A stretch of 64,000 bases of DNA from Actinomycetota bacterium. Lineage in GTDB: Bacteria > Actinomycetota > Actinomycetes > S36-B12. The notes under the pieces are model-generated. The model was not told the origin of the DNA. It did no database searches and saw nothing but the letters and a program-made list of their open reading frames with translations. Below, one piece after another: positions 18,832-27,770 of this stretch. Location of the stretch: assembly GCA_030684515.1 (NCBI GenBank), contig JAUXVJ010000024.1:351663-415662 (forward strand), written 5' to 3'. Each line of letters begins with the position of its first letter. The stretch's first letter is position 1. A program made the translations under genes and the position numbers.

Positions 18832-20625
18832 TCATCCTGCAGTCAGCAGTAGTCGGGGTGCAGTCTCGCCGGTGGGCGGGATGTGGCGAACCTGAAGGGC
18901 GTAGGTCATTACCCGGCGGAACACTGGAGCAGCAAGCTGTCCGCCATATCGGCCAATCCGAGGGTTCTCCAGACTGACAGAAACAACAAGCTGTGGATTT
19001 TCAGCGGGGGCCATGCCGATGAACGATGCAACAACCTCGCCGTTGTAGCAGCCACACCGGGAGTCCACGACCTGCGCCGTACCTGTCTTCCCCCCAACGC
19101 GATATCCCGGAATCGCAGCAAGCGGCGCTGTGCCGCCCTTGCCGACCACACCCTCGAGCATCGCTCGGATCTGCTTTGCCGTGGCTGCCTTGACGACCTG
19201 GGTGGTCTTTGGTGCCGCCGCCGGCGTGACCGTGCCGTCCGGTGCAACAACTGACTGCACCAATTGCGGGGCAACACGAAGACCGTCGTTGGCGATCGTG
19301 GCAAAGACACTTGCCGCCTGCACTGAGTTCACACTCAAACCCTGCCCGAAGGCGATTGTCGGGAATGACGTAGGGGACCAATCGCGATACGCCGGCACAC
19401 TTCCATCGCTCTCGCCAGGAAAGTTGATGCCCGTTGGTTCACCAATGCCGAAAGCCTTGATGTACTGGTAGAGTTTTCGACCACCGATGCGCTCGGCCGC
19501 CAAAATCGTGCCGATATTGCTCGACTTGGCAAGTATTCCAGCAAGTGTCAGGCGCCAGGTTCCGTGCGGAACGATGTCGTGGAAGAGCTTGTCTCCCCGC
19601 ATCAGCTGACCTGGGATCGTGAAGGCCGAACCGGCGTTGGCCGCACCTTGGTCAACAATCGCAGCCATGGTCATGACCTTGCTCGTCGAACCGGGTTCGT
19701 AGACATCTGACAGGGCCCGATTGCCTCTCAGGGCGTCCGGAGCCGCCGCCGCAGAGTTGGCATTGAATGTCGGTGCTGTTGCCATCGCGAGAATGTGTCC
19801 GCTACGCGGATCCATCACGACCACAGTGCCACTGTCGGCTCGCGAAGCCTTGACCTGCTTGACGATCTGGTTCTGAGCTATGAGCTGAATGTCACGATCG
19901 ATGGTGAGTTGCACATCAGAGCCCTGCGTCGCGGCGTTGCCCGAGACATCACTGGTGGTGATGACGCGTCCGCCGGCTCCTCGTTCATAGGTCATCGTGC
20001 CAGCCTTGCCAGCCAGCAGATCCTGCATGCCGAACTCAAGCCCACCCAGGCCCTTGCCGTCAGCCCCGACAAAGCCCACAACATTTGCGGCAAGACTGTC
20101 GCCGGGATAGATGCGACGAGAAGTCTGCTCACTGAAGATTCCTGGCAGACGCAGGGCCTCGATCTGCTTCCAGATCTTCGGCGAGAGATCCTTGGCGATG
20201 AACATGTAGCGCTTGGTGCCAGTCAGCCGATTGGCTAGCACGCTTGGCTCTACACCAAGGATGGGTCCAAGCGCAGCCCCCACCGCAACCGGATCAGTCA
20301 CCAGGGTTTGATCAGCGGTTACATTGCGAGCTTCAACAGTCACAGCCAGGGGCGCGCCCTTGGTATCAAGGATGCTGCCGCGAGTGGCCGGAAGCGAAAT
20401 GGTGCGCAGTCGCTGATTCAATGCATCAGAGGCCAGCTCTGGACCTTTGATCACCTGAATATCGATCAAGCGCACGGCGAATACTGAGAACGCAATGCTG
20501 GTGATAATCAGCAATGCCATACCCCGCTTGCCTGGGTGGTGCCTACCGGTGCGAGGTCCATCTGCACGAGGTCCATTTGGTGGCGTAGAAGCGCGCGAGG
20601 GACGCGGTGGCGCCAGTTGTGTCAT
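18832..20625 (-). CDS. ftsI: Class B penicillin-binding protein FtsI (PBP3-like transpeptidase)
   Basis: Septal DD-transpeptidase working with FtsW. It is 597 residues from the ATG at 20625, 5 nt past the upstream stop; a longer frame would run back into that gene. There is a Pro/Arg-rich cytoplasmic N-terminus, one membrane segment (about 36-56), a dimerisation domain, then the transpeptidase with S313-x-x-K316 (GSTSK), SSN and KTGTAQ motifs. No PASTA domain follows. Confidence 0.95.
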   Translation of the reverse strand: MTQLAPPRPSRASTPPNGPRADGPRTGRHHPGKRGMALLIITSIAFSVFAVRLIDIQVIKGPELASDALNQRLRTISLPATRGSILDTKGAPLAVTVEARNVTADQTLVTDPVAVGAALGPILGVEPSVLANRLTGTKRYMFIAKDLSPKIWKQIEALRLPGIFSEQTSRRIYPGDSLAANVVGFVGADGKGLGGLEFGMQDLLAGKAGTMTYERGAGGRVITTSDVSGNAATQGSDVQLTIDRDIQLIAQNQIVKQVKASRADSGTVVVMDPRSGHILAMATAPTFNANSAAAAPDALRGNRALSDVYEPGSTSKVMTMAAIVDQGAANAGSAFTIPGQLMRGDKLFHDIVPHGTWRLTLAGILAKSSNIGTILAAERIGGRKLYQYIKAFGIGEPTGINFPGESDGSVPAYRDWSPTSFPTIAFGQGLSVNSVQAASVFATIANDGLRVAPQLVQSVVAPDGTVTPAAAPKTTQVVKAATAKQIRAMLEGVVGKGGTAPLAAIPGYRVGGKTGTAQVVDSRCGCYNGEVVASFIGMAPAENPQLVVSVSLENPRIGRYGGQLAAPVFRRVMTYALQVRHIPPTGETAPRLLLTAG

Positions 20626-20630
20626 CTGGC

Positions 20631-21335
20631 TTACCGCACCGGAACTGCCGAGAGATCCGAATCGCTGGACCCAACGCTGCCAACCTGCACCGGCACTTCG
20701 CGCCAAAGGGAGTCTTCACCAGCCTTCACGCCATTGGCCTTTGCAGCCGCCGCTGCATCCGCTGATGCTGGGTCGTAGTTCGGTCCAGGCACGGGGGGCT
20801 CACCGAGATCTGCGCTGGTGATCGCGTCATCGGCACCCGTGTTCGCAATCGAACTGACCGGAGTACCGGGAGCAGGCTGCGGCTTACCGAGCACCTTTCC
20901 GTCAGGCACGCTCAAGAACGCAGGGGTCCGACTTGCCACCATGCCGAGCTCACGGGCCTTGCTGGCCAATGCCTCCGGCGCGGCCATCGCTGATACTTCC
21001 TCATTCAGCACGGCTTCTTGCTCTGTCAGTGTGCTCAACTCCTGCTTCAAGGAGCTCACAGCAAAGGACCCTTGCGCGAGTTGGGTGTTGATCATGAGCA
21101 TTACACCCAGGCCACCAATAAGCAGTGCGCCGATGATGAGCGCGAAGGTGCCACGACTTGCCTTGACCGGACGCAGCGGCGACACAAGTTTGAGATTGGG
21201 ACGTTGTTCGCTCTCGCTACGGGCATGCGCCCCACGCGTGGCGTATTCCGTTGCTTCGGCAGCAAGCGCAGTTGCGCCCGCGACGGCTCCATGAATCATC
21301 TTTCCCGCAACTTCACGAGGCGAGCGCGCACTCAT
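20631..21335 (-). CDS. FtsL-like septum formation protein
   Basis: Bitopic protein at the position of ftsL (between rsmH and ftsI). It has 234 residues: an N-terminal cytoplasmic region of about 60 residues, one membrane segment (about 64-84), a short coiled coil ([20 protein letters not shown]), then a long Pro/Ala-rich extracytoplasmic tail much longer than in E. coli FtsL. Family assignment rests on position and architecture more than on sequence. The ATG at 21335 overlaps the rsmH stop. Confidence 0.75.
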   Translation of the reverse strand: MSARSPREVAGKMIHGAVAGATALAAEATEYATRGAHARSESEQRPNLKLVSPLRPVKASRGTFALIIGALLIGGLGVMLMINTQLAQGSFAVSSLKQELSTLTEQEAVLNEEVSAMAAPEALASKARELGMVASRTPAFLSVPDGKVLGKPQPAPGTPVSSIANTGADDAITSADLGEPPVPGPNYDPASADAAAAAKANGVKAGEDSLWREVPVQVGSVGSSDSDLSAVPVR

Positions 21336-22273
21336 GCCGCCACCCGCTCTGCTGCGCGAACTCGAACCGAGGCTGAACGCGGATTGTCTTCCAGTTCTTC
21401 AGCCGTCGGGGTTTCCGCTCCCCGGGTGAGCAGCCGCAACTTGGGCTGGTACTCCTTTGGCACCACGGGCAAGCCATGGGGAACTTTGAGCTCGGTCTGA
21501 TCGACCAATACCTGCTTGACGAATCGGTCCTCAAGGGACTGGTAGGACATCACCACAATGCGTCCGCCGACTGCAAGGGCTTCAATAGCGGCCGGAATGG
21601 CGGTGCGCAGAGCATCAAGTTCTCCGTTGACCTCAATGCGCAGGGCTTGAAAGGTCCGCTTTGCAGGGTTGCCGCCAGTGCGACGCGTGGCTGCTGGAAT
21701 CGCTTCGCGTACGAGATCAGCAAGGCGCGCGGAGTTGTCGAAGGGCTCATTGGTGCGCGCAGCAACAATGCGATCAGCAATGCGCTTGGCGAATCGCTCC
21801 TCGCCGTACTGGCTGATAATGCGTGAGAGCTCGCTCGAGGAATAGGTGTTGACGACGTCGGCCGCAGTCAGACCTTGCGACTGATCCATGCGCATGTCCA
21901 AGGGCGCATCCTGTGAATAGGAGAAGCCACGATCACGTTCATCCAGCTGCATTGACGAAACGCCCAGATCAAAGAGCACACCTTGGATCTTGGACAAGCC
22001 GGACTCGGCAAGCACTGCAGGAAGCTGGTCGTACACTGCATGGACAAAGCGCACACGGTCACCGAAGTGAGCAAGACGTCGGCGTGAGTGATCCAGAGCC
22101 TGAAGATCTCTGTCCAGGCCGATGACGTGCAGTTCGGGGAACTTGGTCAGCGCAAACTCCGCGTGGCCGCCAAGCCCGAGGGTGGCATCCACCAAGATTG
22201 CGCCCGGCTCAAGAATTGCCGGGGCAAGCAAGGCCAGTACGCGCTCGCGCATCACCGGGACATGGACGCTCAT
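21332..22273 (-). CDS. rsmH: 16S rRNA (cytosine-1402-N4) methyltransferase
   Basis: SAM-dependent methyltransferase modifying C1402 in the ribosomal P site (formerly MraW). It has 313 residues with the SAM loop [14 protein letters not shown], the [14 protein letters not shown] motif and the C-terminal [11 protein letters not shown] segment. The ATG at 22273 overlaps the stop of the small membrane protein upstream. Confidence 0.96.
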   Translation of the reverse strand: MSVHVPVMRERVLALLAPAILEPGAILVDATLGLGGHAEFALTKFPELHVIGLDRDLQALDHSRRRLAHFGDRVRFVHAVYDQLPAVLAESGLSKIQGVLFDLGVSSMQLDERDRGFSYSQDAPLDMRMDQSQGLTAADVVNTYSSSELSRIISQYGEERFAKRIADRIVAARTNEPFDNSARLADLVREAIPAATRRTGGNPAKRTFQALRIEVNGELDALRTAIPAAIEALAVGGRIVVMSYQSLEDRFVKQVLVDQTELKVPHGLPVVPKEYQPKLRLLTRGAETPTAEELEDNPRSASVRVRAAERVAA

Positions 22274-22422
22274 GCACTGAACTCCGACACGATCGCCGCG
22301 ATCGCCGTCAAGGTCGCTGCCGTCAAACCGCCAGCCACAATCAACAAGCCAAGAGCGCGCGCACCATGACGAACGGCTTGGTCGTGGACCAGGTCGTTGA
22401 TGGCGTTCGTTGGCGTAGTCAT
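22270..22422 (-). CDS. Small single-pass membrane protein between mraZ and rsmH
   Basis: A 50-residue frame starting at ATG 22422 after a good AAAGGAAG ribosome-binding site, ending in an ATGA overlap with rsmH. It reads as a short polar N-terminus ([20 protein letters not shown]) followed by one hydrophobic helix of about 25 residues and a short tail. No named family is recognised. The strong Shine-Dalgarno and the tight coupling to rsmH argue that it is translated; function unknown. Confidence 0.65.
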   Translation of the reverse strand: MTTPTNAINDLVHDQAVRHGARALGLLIVAGGLTAATLTAIAAIVSEFSA

Positions 22423-22564
22423 GGCTTCCTTTCTCAGCAGGGCTGAGTTCGCGGGTGAAGGAGTGGTCACGAGATCAGGTCCCCGCCCGCCTCTGGCCTT
22501 GCCTGGTACCGGGGAAGTGCGCCAGGAAGAAGCCGAGCAGCGGGAGGAGGCCTCACCGCGTGAA

Positions 22565-22996
22565 TTAGAGAATTCCCGGCACAACCTCCTCGCTGATATC
22601 GGAGTAGGCGTCCTCTTGGCTGTTGAGGTAGTTCTCCCAGGCCTGTGCGTCCCAGATTTCAACTGTGGTCCCGTTGCCTACGACCACGACTTCACGATCC
22701 AGACCTGCGTACTCCCGAAGGGCGGCAGGCACTGTGACTCGACCCTGCTTGTCTGGCACATCGTCAAAGGCACCTGAGAACAGCACGCGCAGGTAGGCGC
22801 GCACCTTGGCATCTGATCGCGAGGCTTCATTGAGGCGCTCAGCGTGGGCGGCAAACTCCGCCGCCGGCCAGACCACAATCGAGCGATCCTGGCCTTTGGC
22901 CATCACCAGTCCCCCGGCAAATCCCTCACGAAATTTGGCCGGGAGCACCAGTCGGGCTTTGTCGTCCAGGCGGGGCGCGTGGGTACCAAGAAACAT
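22565..22996 (-). CDS. mraZ: MraZ, transcriptional regulator of the division/cell-wall cluster
   Basis: DNA-binding protein with two AbrB-like SpoVT domains (about residues 5-50 and 77-123, each with a DxKxR-V-P-A-xxR core: LDDKARLVLPAKFR and DKQGRVTVPAALR). It has 143 residues. MraZ represses its own operon in E. coli and activates it in Mycoplasma. The ATG at 22996 follows GGGAGGTGG. Three GTGG repeats with 10-bp period lie about 77-100 nt upstream, fitting autoregulation. It heads the minus-strand cluster down to yggT. Confidence 0.95.
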   Translation of the reverse strand: MFLGTHAPRLDDKARLVLPAKFREGFAGGLVMAKGQDRSIVVWPAAEFAAHAERLNEASRSDAKVRAYLRVLFSGAFDDVPDKQGRVTVPAALREYAGLDREVVVVGNGTTVEIWDAQAWENYLNSQEDAYSDISEEVVPGIL

Positions 22997-23072
22997 TCCC
23001 CACCTCCCCTCATCTCATGAGTCACACCAGCCCCATAAGTCCCACTGGACTACCCAGCACCTCCAAGTGGCG

Positions 23073-23096
23073 CCACTGTACTCCACTTTCCTCCAC
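23073..23096 (-). promoter_or_regulatory. MraZ operator: three GTGG repeats with 10-bp period
   Basis: On the minus strand GTGG occurs at 23096-23093, 23086-23083 and 23076-23073, exactly 10 bp apart, in the form GTGGAGGAAA-GTGGAGTACA-GTGGCG. Period-10 direct repeats upstream of mraZ are the known MraZ binding arrangement. Further TGGG elements follow closer to the gene (23054-23031). Confidence 0.7.
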
Positions 23097-23175
23097 CGTC
23101 AACCATTTGAGGCTGGCGTTTCGGGCATATCCCCCACCGCGATGCATGACCAGAACATCCGGCCCTGGGCTCCCG

Positions 23176-23181
23176 TACAGT
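23176..23181 (+). promoter_or_regulatory. Possible -10 element (TACAGT) for the lipase-like gene
   Basis: TACAGT lies 24 nt before the ATG at 23206, leaving a short leader that contains GAGGTGGGG as ribosome-binding site. Confidence 0.4.
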
Positions 23182-23205
23182 GCCGACCTGCGAGGTGGGG
23201 ATTTG

Positions 23206-24441
23206 ATGAAACGCGTGCTGTTGATTCTTGGAGCAATCGGCCTGATTGCGGCCATGCTCGGCGTTGCCTTTGTCGGCTCACAGTGGCGTGCAACTCAGGA
23301 GCGGCAAGACTGGCTCGCACCCTTCTACCAACCGCCGACATTGATCCCGGCAGTTCCCGGCACCCTTATTCGCAGTGAGCCACTGGGGGTGTCAGTGCCA
23401 GGGGCAGCGAGTTACCGCGTGTTGTACTCAACTCAGCGACCAGATGGCTCACCAGCGGTGTCCAGCGGAATGGTGTTCGTCCCCACTTCCCCCGCTCCTT
23501 CCCAAGGCCGGCCAATCGTGGCTTGGGCTCACGGAACTCTTGGGCAGGGAGCACAATGCGCCCCTTCGCGATCCATGACACCGCTCGGTGACACGACGAA
23601 CTGGCTGAATCAGATGATGAAACTCGGCTGGATCGTGACGGCCACGGATTACGCCGGACTTGGCACGCCTGGCCCCAATCTGTATCTCGTTGCTGAAGCG
23701 GAGGTCCGCGATGTCGTCAATTCTGTTCGTGCCGCACGCAATCTGGTCGACGCACAAGCGGGCAACCGCTACGTCGTTTGGGGGCACTCGCAAGGCGGCC
23801 ATAGCGCGTTGTGGTCTGGCCATCTCGCCCCAGAGCTAGCACCGGAACTTCAACTGCTGGGTGTCGCAGCGGCCGCGCCAGCTGCGGAACTCAACCAGAT
23901 CATGGGTGCCCCATGGCATACCGCCGTCGGCTGGGGCATCGGTCCGGAGGTCGTGCAGTCGTGGCCAGTGGTCAATGCCTCCCTGCCGTTGGAAGGTGTC
24001 GTCTCACAACAAGGCATTGACAACGCAGCTGAGCTTGCCCAGGAATGCGTAGCGAGCAAGACGCTCATGGTTCAACTGCTCGCCAGACTGGCGTTGGGGC
24101 AGACCTTCTTCGTTGAAGATCCAAGCCTGAATTCGAGTTGGAAGGCCATGGGTCTGGCGCAGACACCTGCTCCATTGCCAGCGTCCATGCCCGTATTTGT
24201 GGGCCAGAGCACAGCCGATCAAGTGGTGCTCGCCTGGCCTAATGCGCTCCTGCAGGAACGGTGGTGCACGGCCGGATCCAGCATCAGCACCCTGTGGATC
24301 GGTGAAGTCTCACATCAACTCACCGCCGAAACCATCGGCCCAGAGGTTGTGCGTTGGATTGCGGATCGATTTGTCAACCGAACAGCAGTGCGCACTTGTC
24401 AGATGGCACCGCCGATAAGCGCAGACCCAAACAAGCAGTGA
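23206..24441 (+). CDS. Secreted or membrane-anchored lipase-like alpha/beta hydrolase
   Basis: Alpha/beta-hydrolase of the secretory-lipase type (fungal LIP/actinobacterial relatives). It is 411 residues from the ATG at 23206 after GAGGTGGGG. Residues 5-25 form a signal peptide or membrane anchor with no obvious lipobox. The nucleophile is S195 in GHSQGG; an Asp in QSTADQVV and a His in EVSHQLTAE are likely triad partners. An oxyanion-hole HG is at 109-110. It acts outside the membrane on an unknown ester. It is transcribed divergently from mraZ and converges on the DUF3040 gene, leaving one base between the two stop codons. Confidence 0.85.
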   Translation: MKRVLLILGAIGLIAAMLGVAFVGSQWRATQERQDWLAPFYQPPTLIPAVPGTLIRSEPLGVSVPGAASYRVLYSTQRPDGSPAVSSGMVFVPTSPAPSQGRPIVAWAHGTLGQGAQCAPSRSMTPLGDTTNWLNQMMKLGWIVTATDYAGLGTPGPNLYLVAEAEVRDVVNSVRAARNLVDAQAGNRYVVWGHSQGGHSALWSGHLAPELAPELQLLGVAAAAPAAELNQIMGAPWHTAVGWGIGPEVVQSWPVVNASLPLEGVVSQQGIDNAAELAQECVASKTLMVQLLARLALGQTFFVEDPSLNSSWKAMGLAQTPAPLPASMPVFVGQSTADQVVLAWPNALLQERWCTAGSSISTLWIGEVSHQLTAETIGPEVVRWIADRFVNRTAVRTCQMAPPISADPNKQ

Positions 24442-24442
24442 A

Positions 24443-24826
24443 CTACTCGTCGCCCTGACGCTTGCGCCAGCGACCCTCAACCCGGTCCATGAAGGAGGTC
24501 TTGGAGGAAGGAGCCTTGGGGGCCCCTTGAGCTGCCTCTGCAGTCTCGGCGCTCACGCGGGGGCTCTGAAATGCGGTGTACACGAGCACAGCGCCTACCA
24601 GCATCACAGCAAAACCAATGATGCCAAGCGGAGTTGCCTGCAGGGCCATGCTGGTCACAAGCAAAGCGATTCCAGCGAAAACAACCAGTACGCCAAAGGC
24701 TGCACGGCCTCGTGAGGCACGAGCCATCGAGCTTGAACGCAGGCTGGTAGCGAATTTGGGGTCGTCTTCGTAGAGCGCTCGCTCCATCTGCTCGAGTAGT
24801 CGCTGCTCATGCTCTGATAGCGGCAT
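24443..24826 (-). CDS. DUF3040 membrane protein
   Basis: A 127-residue protein starting at ATG 24826 (MPLSEHEQRLLEQMERALYEDDPKF is the family hallmark) after an AAGGGGG site. An N-terminal amphipathic helix is followed by two membrane segments (about 44-86) and an Ala/Pro-rich tail. DUF3040 proteins are actinobacterial and often lie near mraZ and dinB, as here and, from memory, at Rv2169c in M. tuberculosis. Function unknown. Confidence 0.88.
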   Translation of the reverse strand: MPLSEHEQRLLEQMERALYEDDPKFATSLRSSSMARASRGRAAFGVLVVFAGIALLVTSMALQATPLGIIGFAVMLVGAVLVYTAFQSPRVSAETAEAAQGAPKAPSSKTSFMDRVEGRWRKRQGDE

Positions 24827-24857
24827 TGCAGGACCCCCTTCCTTCGCTTGTGACCTA

Positions 24858-24863
24858 AGAATA
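24858..24863 (-). promoter_or_regulatory. Possible -10 element (TATTCT) for the DUF3040 gene
   Basis: TATTCT lies 31 nt upstream of the DUF3040 ATG, downstream of the hairpin that ends the cytochrome b gene, so the DUF3040 gene may have its own transcript. Confidence 0.4.
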
Positions 24864-24975
24864 GGCGTTCCACCCAGAATTCGAAACCCAGACCAGTCCA
24901 AGAGTTGCGAGACTGTCCTGGCCCGATTTCTGGGCAAGTCCTTACGAGCCTAAGCGCGACGGTCGATTCAGGAGA

Positions 24976-25013
24976 CCACGGCCCCAAAATCAGTCACTCA
25001 GTTGGGGCCGTGG
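24976..25013 (-). terminator. 12-bp stem hairpin enclosing the cytochrome b stop codon
   Basis: CCACGGCCCCAA (24976-24987) pairs perfectly with TTGGGGCCGTGG (25002-25013), with a 14-nt loop. The TGA stop of the cytochrome b gene (24996-24994) lies within the loop. No T-run follows on the minus strand, so it may be a weak terminator or a 3'-end stabiliser. Confidence 0.5.
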
Positions 25014-25650
25014 GAGGAGCGGCGACTGGGTCGGACGCCTCCAATGCCCACTCCCGATGCTCTCGAATGGCCCAGGTCAGGGGCACCGAGCCGGTGCGCA
25101 TGCCGAGCCGGGCAGTTGTGTCGTTGAATGCCATGTAGATGTGCCCCATCACCACAACGAACACTGCCAAAGCGAGCCAGTCGTGCACGAAGGTGGCACC
25201 TGTGCGAAACAGGTCGCTGAAGTGACTGCTGAAGAACATCATGAAACCTGTCGCGAACATCACGATGATCCAGCCAAGGGTGAATGCCGCATTGAGTTTC
25301 TGGCCGGCATTGAATTTGCCTACCGGGATGGCACCAAGCCTTCGCGATCTACTGCGCAGCCATTGCCAATCGGACGGCTTGAAACGGTTCAAGCGCGAGG
25401 TGTCATCGCGAAAGGCGCGCGAGAAGATTGCCAGGAGAATTGGAATCGGCAAGGCGAATCCAGCAACCTCGTGAATCACGCGCACGATCTGGCGGTTGCC
25501 GACAAGGCTCGCGAAATCTGGGATGTATAGCAGTGCGGCCGTGATCAGCAAGGGGATCGTGAGAATGGCGATCGAGCGATGCGCCCAACGCTCAGCTGAG
25601 CTGAAGCGACTGATCGTCACTTCGCCTTCGGCTCGCCTGGCATTAAACAT
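24994..25650 (-). CDS. Cytochrome b561-type membrane subunit paired with molybdoenzyme
   Basis: A 218-residue membrane protein with four hydrophobic segments and histidines placed as heme ligands (WAHRSIA, VIHEVAGFALP, FVHDWLALAVF, MGHIYMAF), resembling formate-dehydrogenase-gamma/b561 subunits. The ATG at 25650 overlaps the upstream molybdoenzyme stop by 8 nt and follows GAGGAT; ATG 25662 is an alternative. It probably passes electrons between the quinone pool and the molybdenum protein, as MsrQ or SorB-like subunits do (inference). Confidence 0.8.
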   Translation of the reverse strand: MFNARRAEGEVTISRFSSAERWAHRSIAILTIPLLITAALLYIPDFASLVGNRQIVRVIHEVAGFALPIPILLAIFSRAFRDDTSRLNRFKPSDWQWLRSRSRRLGAIPVGKFNAGQKLNAAFTLGWIIVMFATGFMMFFSSHFSDLFRTGATFVHDWLALAVFVVVMGHIYMAFNDTTARLGMRTGSVPLTWAIREHREWALEASDPVAAPPTAPTE

Positions 25651-26356
25651 TGGGATCCTCATCGCCACCATTGGAAGCGCCGATATATGCATCAATGTCA
25701 TAACCGCGGCGTTCCCAGTAGCCAGGCTCAACTTTGTCCGTCACCACGATGGCATCCAGCCATTTGATCGATTTGTATCCGTACATCGGCACGACGTACA
25801 GCCGCACCGGAGCGCCATGCTGAGTTTCAAGAGGCGTGCCATACATCGATGTGGCGACGAGCACCTGATCCTTCATGGCTTGTTCAAGAGTGAGTGACTC
25901 GGTGTAGACGCCATCAAAGGAAGCGAAACTGATGGCAGTGGCATCGCTTTTGACTCCAGCAGCATCGAGCACATCACGAAGGAGTACGCCAGACCATGGC
26001 ACGCTCTCCACTCGCCAACCGGTGACGCATTGGAAGTCCTTGGTTAATCCCGTCTGCTTCATGGCTGCCAGATCCTTCAGGCTCAGACTCAAAGGCCGCT
26101 CGACCAACCCAGTGACAGCAAGGCGATACTTCGCTCCGTCATAGCTGGGATATCCGTCGGTGACGGTGTAGATGCGAAAGCCACCAGCTGCTGGGATAAC
26201 CGAGGCCAGACCGGGAACTGTTGCACTGACGACATCGCTGATGCCAGCTGAAATCCATTTGCCCGCAGCGATGCCAACTGCGCCCAGACCAACCATGCCA
26301 AGAACAATCCGCCGGCCAATCGGTGTGCCGCGCTCAGCTTTGGACGCATCAGCCAT
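25643..26356 (-). CDS. Molybdopterin-dependent oxidoreductase (sulfite oxidase / YedY-MsrP fold)
   Basis: A 237-residue protein with a twin-arginine motif (GRRIVLGMVG, R15-R16) and hydrophobic segment typical of Tat export or anchoring, followed by a sulfite-oxidase-type molybdopterin domain. The Mo-ligating cysteine is C110 in FQCVTGWRV. The Mo-co dimerisation domain of true sulfite oxidases is missing. Coupled to the cytochrome b gene. The substrate (sulfite, methionine sulfoxide or other) cannot be told. ATG 26356 was preferred over a GTG five codons upstream. Confidence 0.85.
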   Translation of the reverse strand: MADASKAERGTPIGRRIVLGMVGLGAVGIAAGKWISAGISDVVSATVPGLASVIPAAGGFRIYTVTDGYPSYDGAKYRLAVTGLVERPLSLSLKDLAAMKQTGLTKDFQCVTGWRVESVPWSGVLLRDVLDAAGVKSDATAISFASFDGVYTESLTLEQAMKDQVLVATSMYGTPLETQHGAPVRLYVVPMYGYKSIKWLDAIVVTDKVEPGYWERRGYDIDAYIGASNGGDEDPNV

Positions 26357-26422
26357 GGTCCATGGGAACACATTGTGTGCATATTCGCCACTGACGCGCT
26401 TTGCTCAGCAACGACTCAGCGA

Positions 26423-27661
26423 CTACTCCGAGGCAGGATCAATCAGACGACCGGGGCGAACAGCCCCCGGACCAAATCGCGCGCGCAATTGATCAACGGC
26501 AACTTCAGCATCGCGGCGCCCGCGTTCAGGTTCGCCGAGCATCAACTGCTGCGCAGCGCCTTCCGATTCACTGAGCCCGTCAACGCGCACTCCCACGAGG
26601 CGTACTCGCGAATGACCTGCCCCAAGTGCAGCGAACAACTGACGGACGACTTCGTAGATTTCATGAGTGATATCAGTGGATTCGCGCAGAGTCTTGGATC
26701 GAGTGATGGTGTTGAAATCCGAGAACCGCACCTTCAGGTGCACTGAACGTGCAACACGACCTGACCTGCGCAAGCGACTGCCGACTTGATCGCTCAGCCC
26801 AAGGAGGTGGGCATTGATTGCGGATGCATCATCGAGATCTTCAACAAAGGTCTCTTCAGCACCAATACTTCGATCAGGAACATGTGCAGTGACGGATCGT
26901 GGATCACGACCCCAGGACAGTTCATGCAGATGCGAGCCGCTGGCATTGCCAAGCGCGCGCTGCAGGGTGGCCATTGGAGTATGGGCAATATCGCCGACAG
27001 TGCGCAGGCCAAGTCGAGTGAGCTGCTCTTCAGTGCGCTCCCCCACTCCCCACAGAGCGTTTACGGGCAATGGATGCAGGAACGCCAGCACCTCATCGGC
27101 CGGCACGATCATCAGACCGTCAGGTTTCGCTCGGGTCGATGCGAGTTTGGCAACAAATTTGGTGGAGGCGATACCAACCGAACAGGTGATGCCCTGTTCA
27201 TCGTTGACTCGAGCCCGAATTGATTCAGCAATCTGACGCGGGCTGCCCATGCTTCGCACGCTGCCACTGATGTCCAGGAATGCCTCATCAAGACTCAAGG
27301 GCTCCACGATTGGTGTGACCGAAGCGAACAGGGCCATGATCGATGCACTCACCTCGGAGTAGTGCGAATGATGCGGGGGCAAAATCACGGCTGTTGGTGC
27401 AAGTCGACGGGCACGGCTCATCGGCATTGCTGAGTGCACCCCCATAGCGCGAGCTTCATAGGTTGCCGACAGCACAACGCCGCGATTGCCACCACCGCCA
27501 ACGATCACTGGCTTGCCACGCAGGTCAGGTCGAGAGCGCAACTCCACCAGCGCGAAGAAGGCATCCATATCGACGTGCAGGATCGTGCATCCGGAGTCGT
27601 CCTGCCCGACTCCGGAGACTCCGGTTGATCGTCGGACTTGATTGCGGCTCACACGGACCAT
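26423..27661 (-). CDS. dinB: DNA polymerase IV (DinB, Y-family translesion polymerase)
   Basis: Error-prone polymerase that bypasses lesions. It is 412 residues from ATG 27661; the frame is open much further upstream but that sequence overlaps the HEPN gene and is not DinB-like. Catalytic acidic residues occur in DMDAFFA and in SLDEAFLD; the thumb/little-finger domains follow. No clear Shine-Dalgarno is seen at the ATG. It follows the HEPN gene by 109 nt on the same strand, downstream of the LexA box, so SOS induction of both is plausible. Confidence 0.93.
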   Translation of the reverse strand: MVRVSRNQVRRSTGVSGVGQDDSGCTILHVDMDAFFALVELRSRPDLRGKPVIVGGGGNRGVVLSATYEARAMGVHSAMPMSRARRLAPTAVILPPHHSHYSEVSASIMALFASVTPIVEPLSLDEAFLDISGSVRSMGSPRQIAESIRARVNDEQGITCSVGIASTKFVAKLASTRAKPDGLMIVPADEVLAFLHPLPVNALWGVGERTEEQLTRLGLRTVGDIAHTPMATLQRALGNASGSHLHELSWGRDPRSVTAHVPDRSIGAEETFVEDLDDASAINAHLLGLSDQVGSRLRRSGRVARSVHLKVRFSDFNTITRSKTLRESTDITHEIYEVVRQLFAALGAGHSRVRLVGVRVDGLSESEGAAQQLMLGEPERGRRDAEVAVDQLRARFGPGAVRPGRLIDPASE

Positions 27662-27770
27662 TGTGGCTGCATTGTCGAGTGGGGTTGGCCAGGCAAGGTG
27701 GCCTTCTTGCAGACAATCATTGGGCTCCTGATGCGTTGAAACTCGGACGTACGAGCACTGACTGTCGGGA

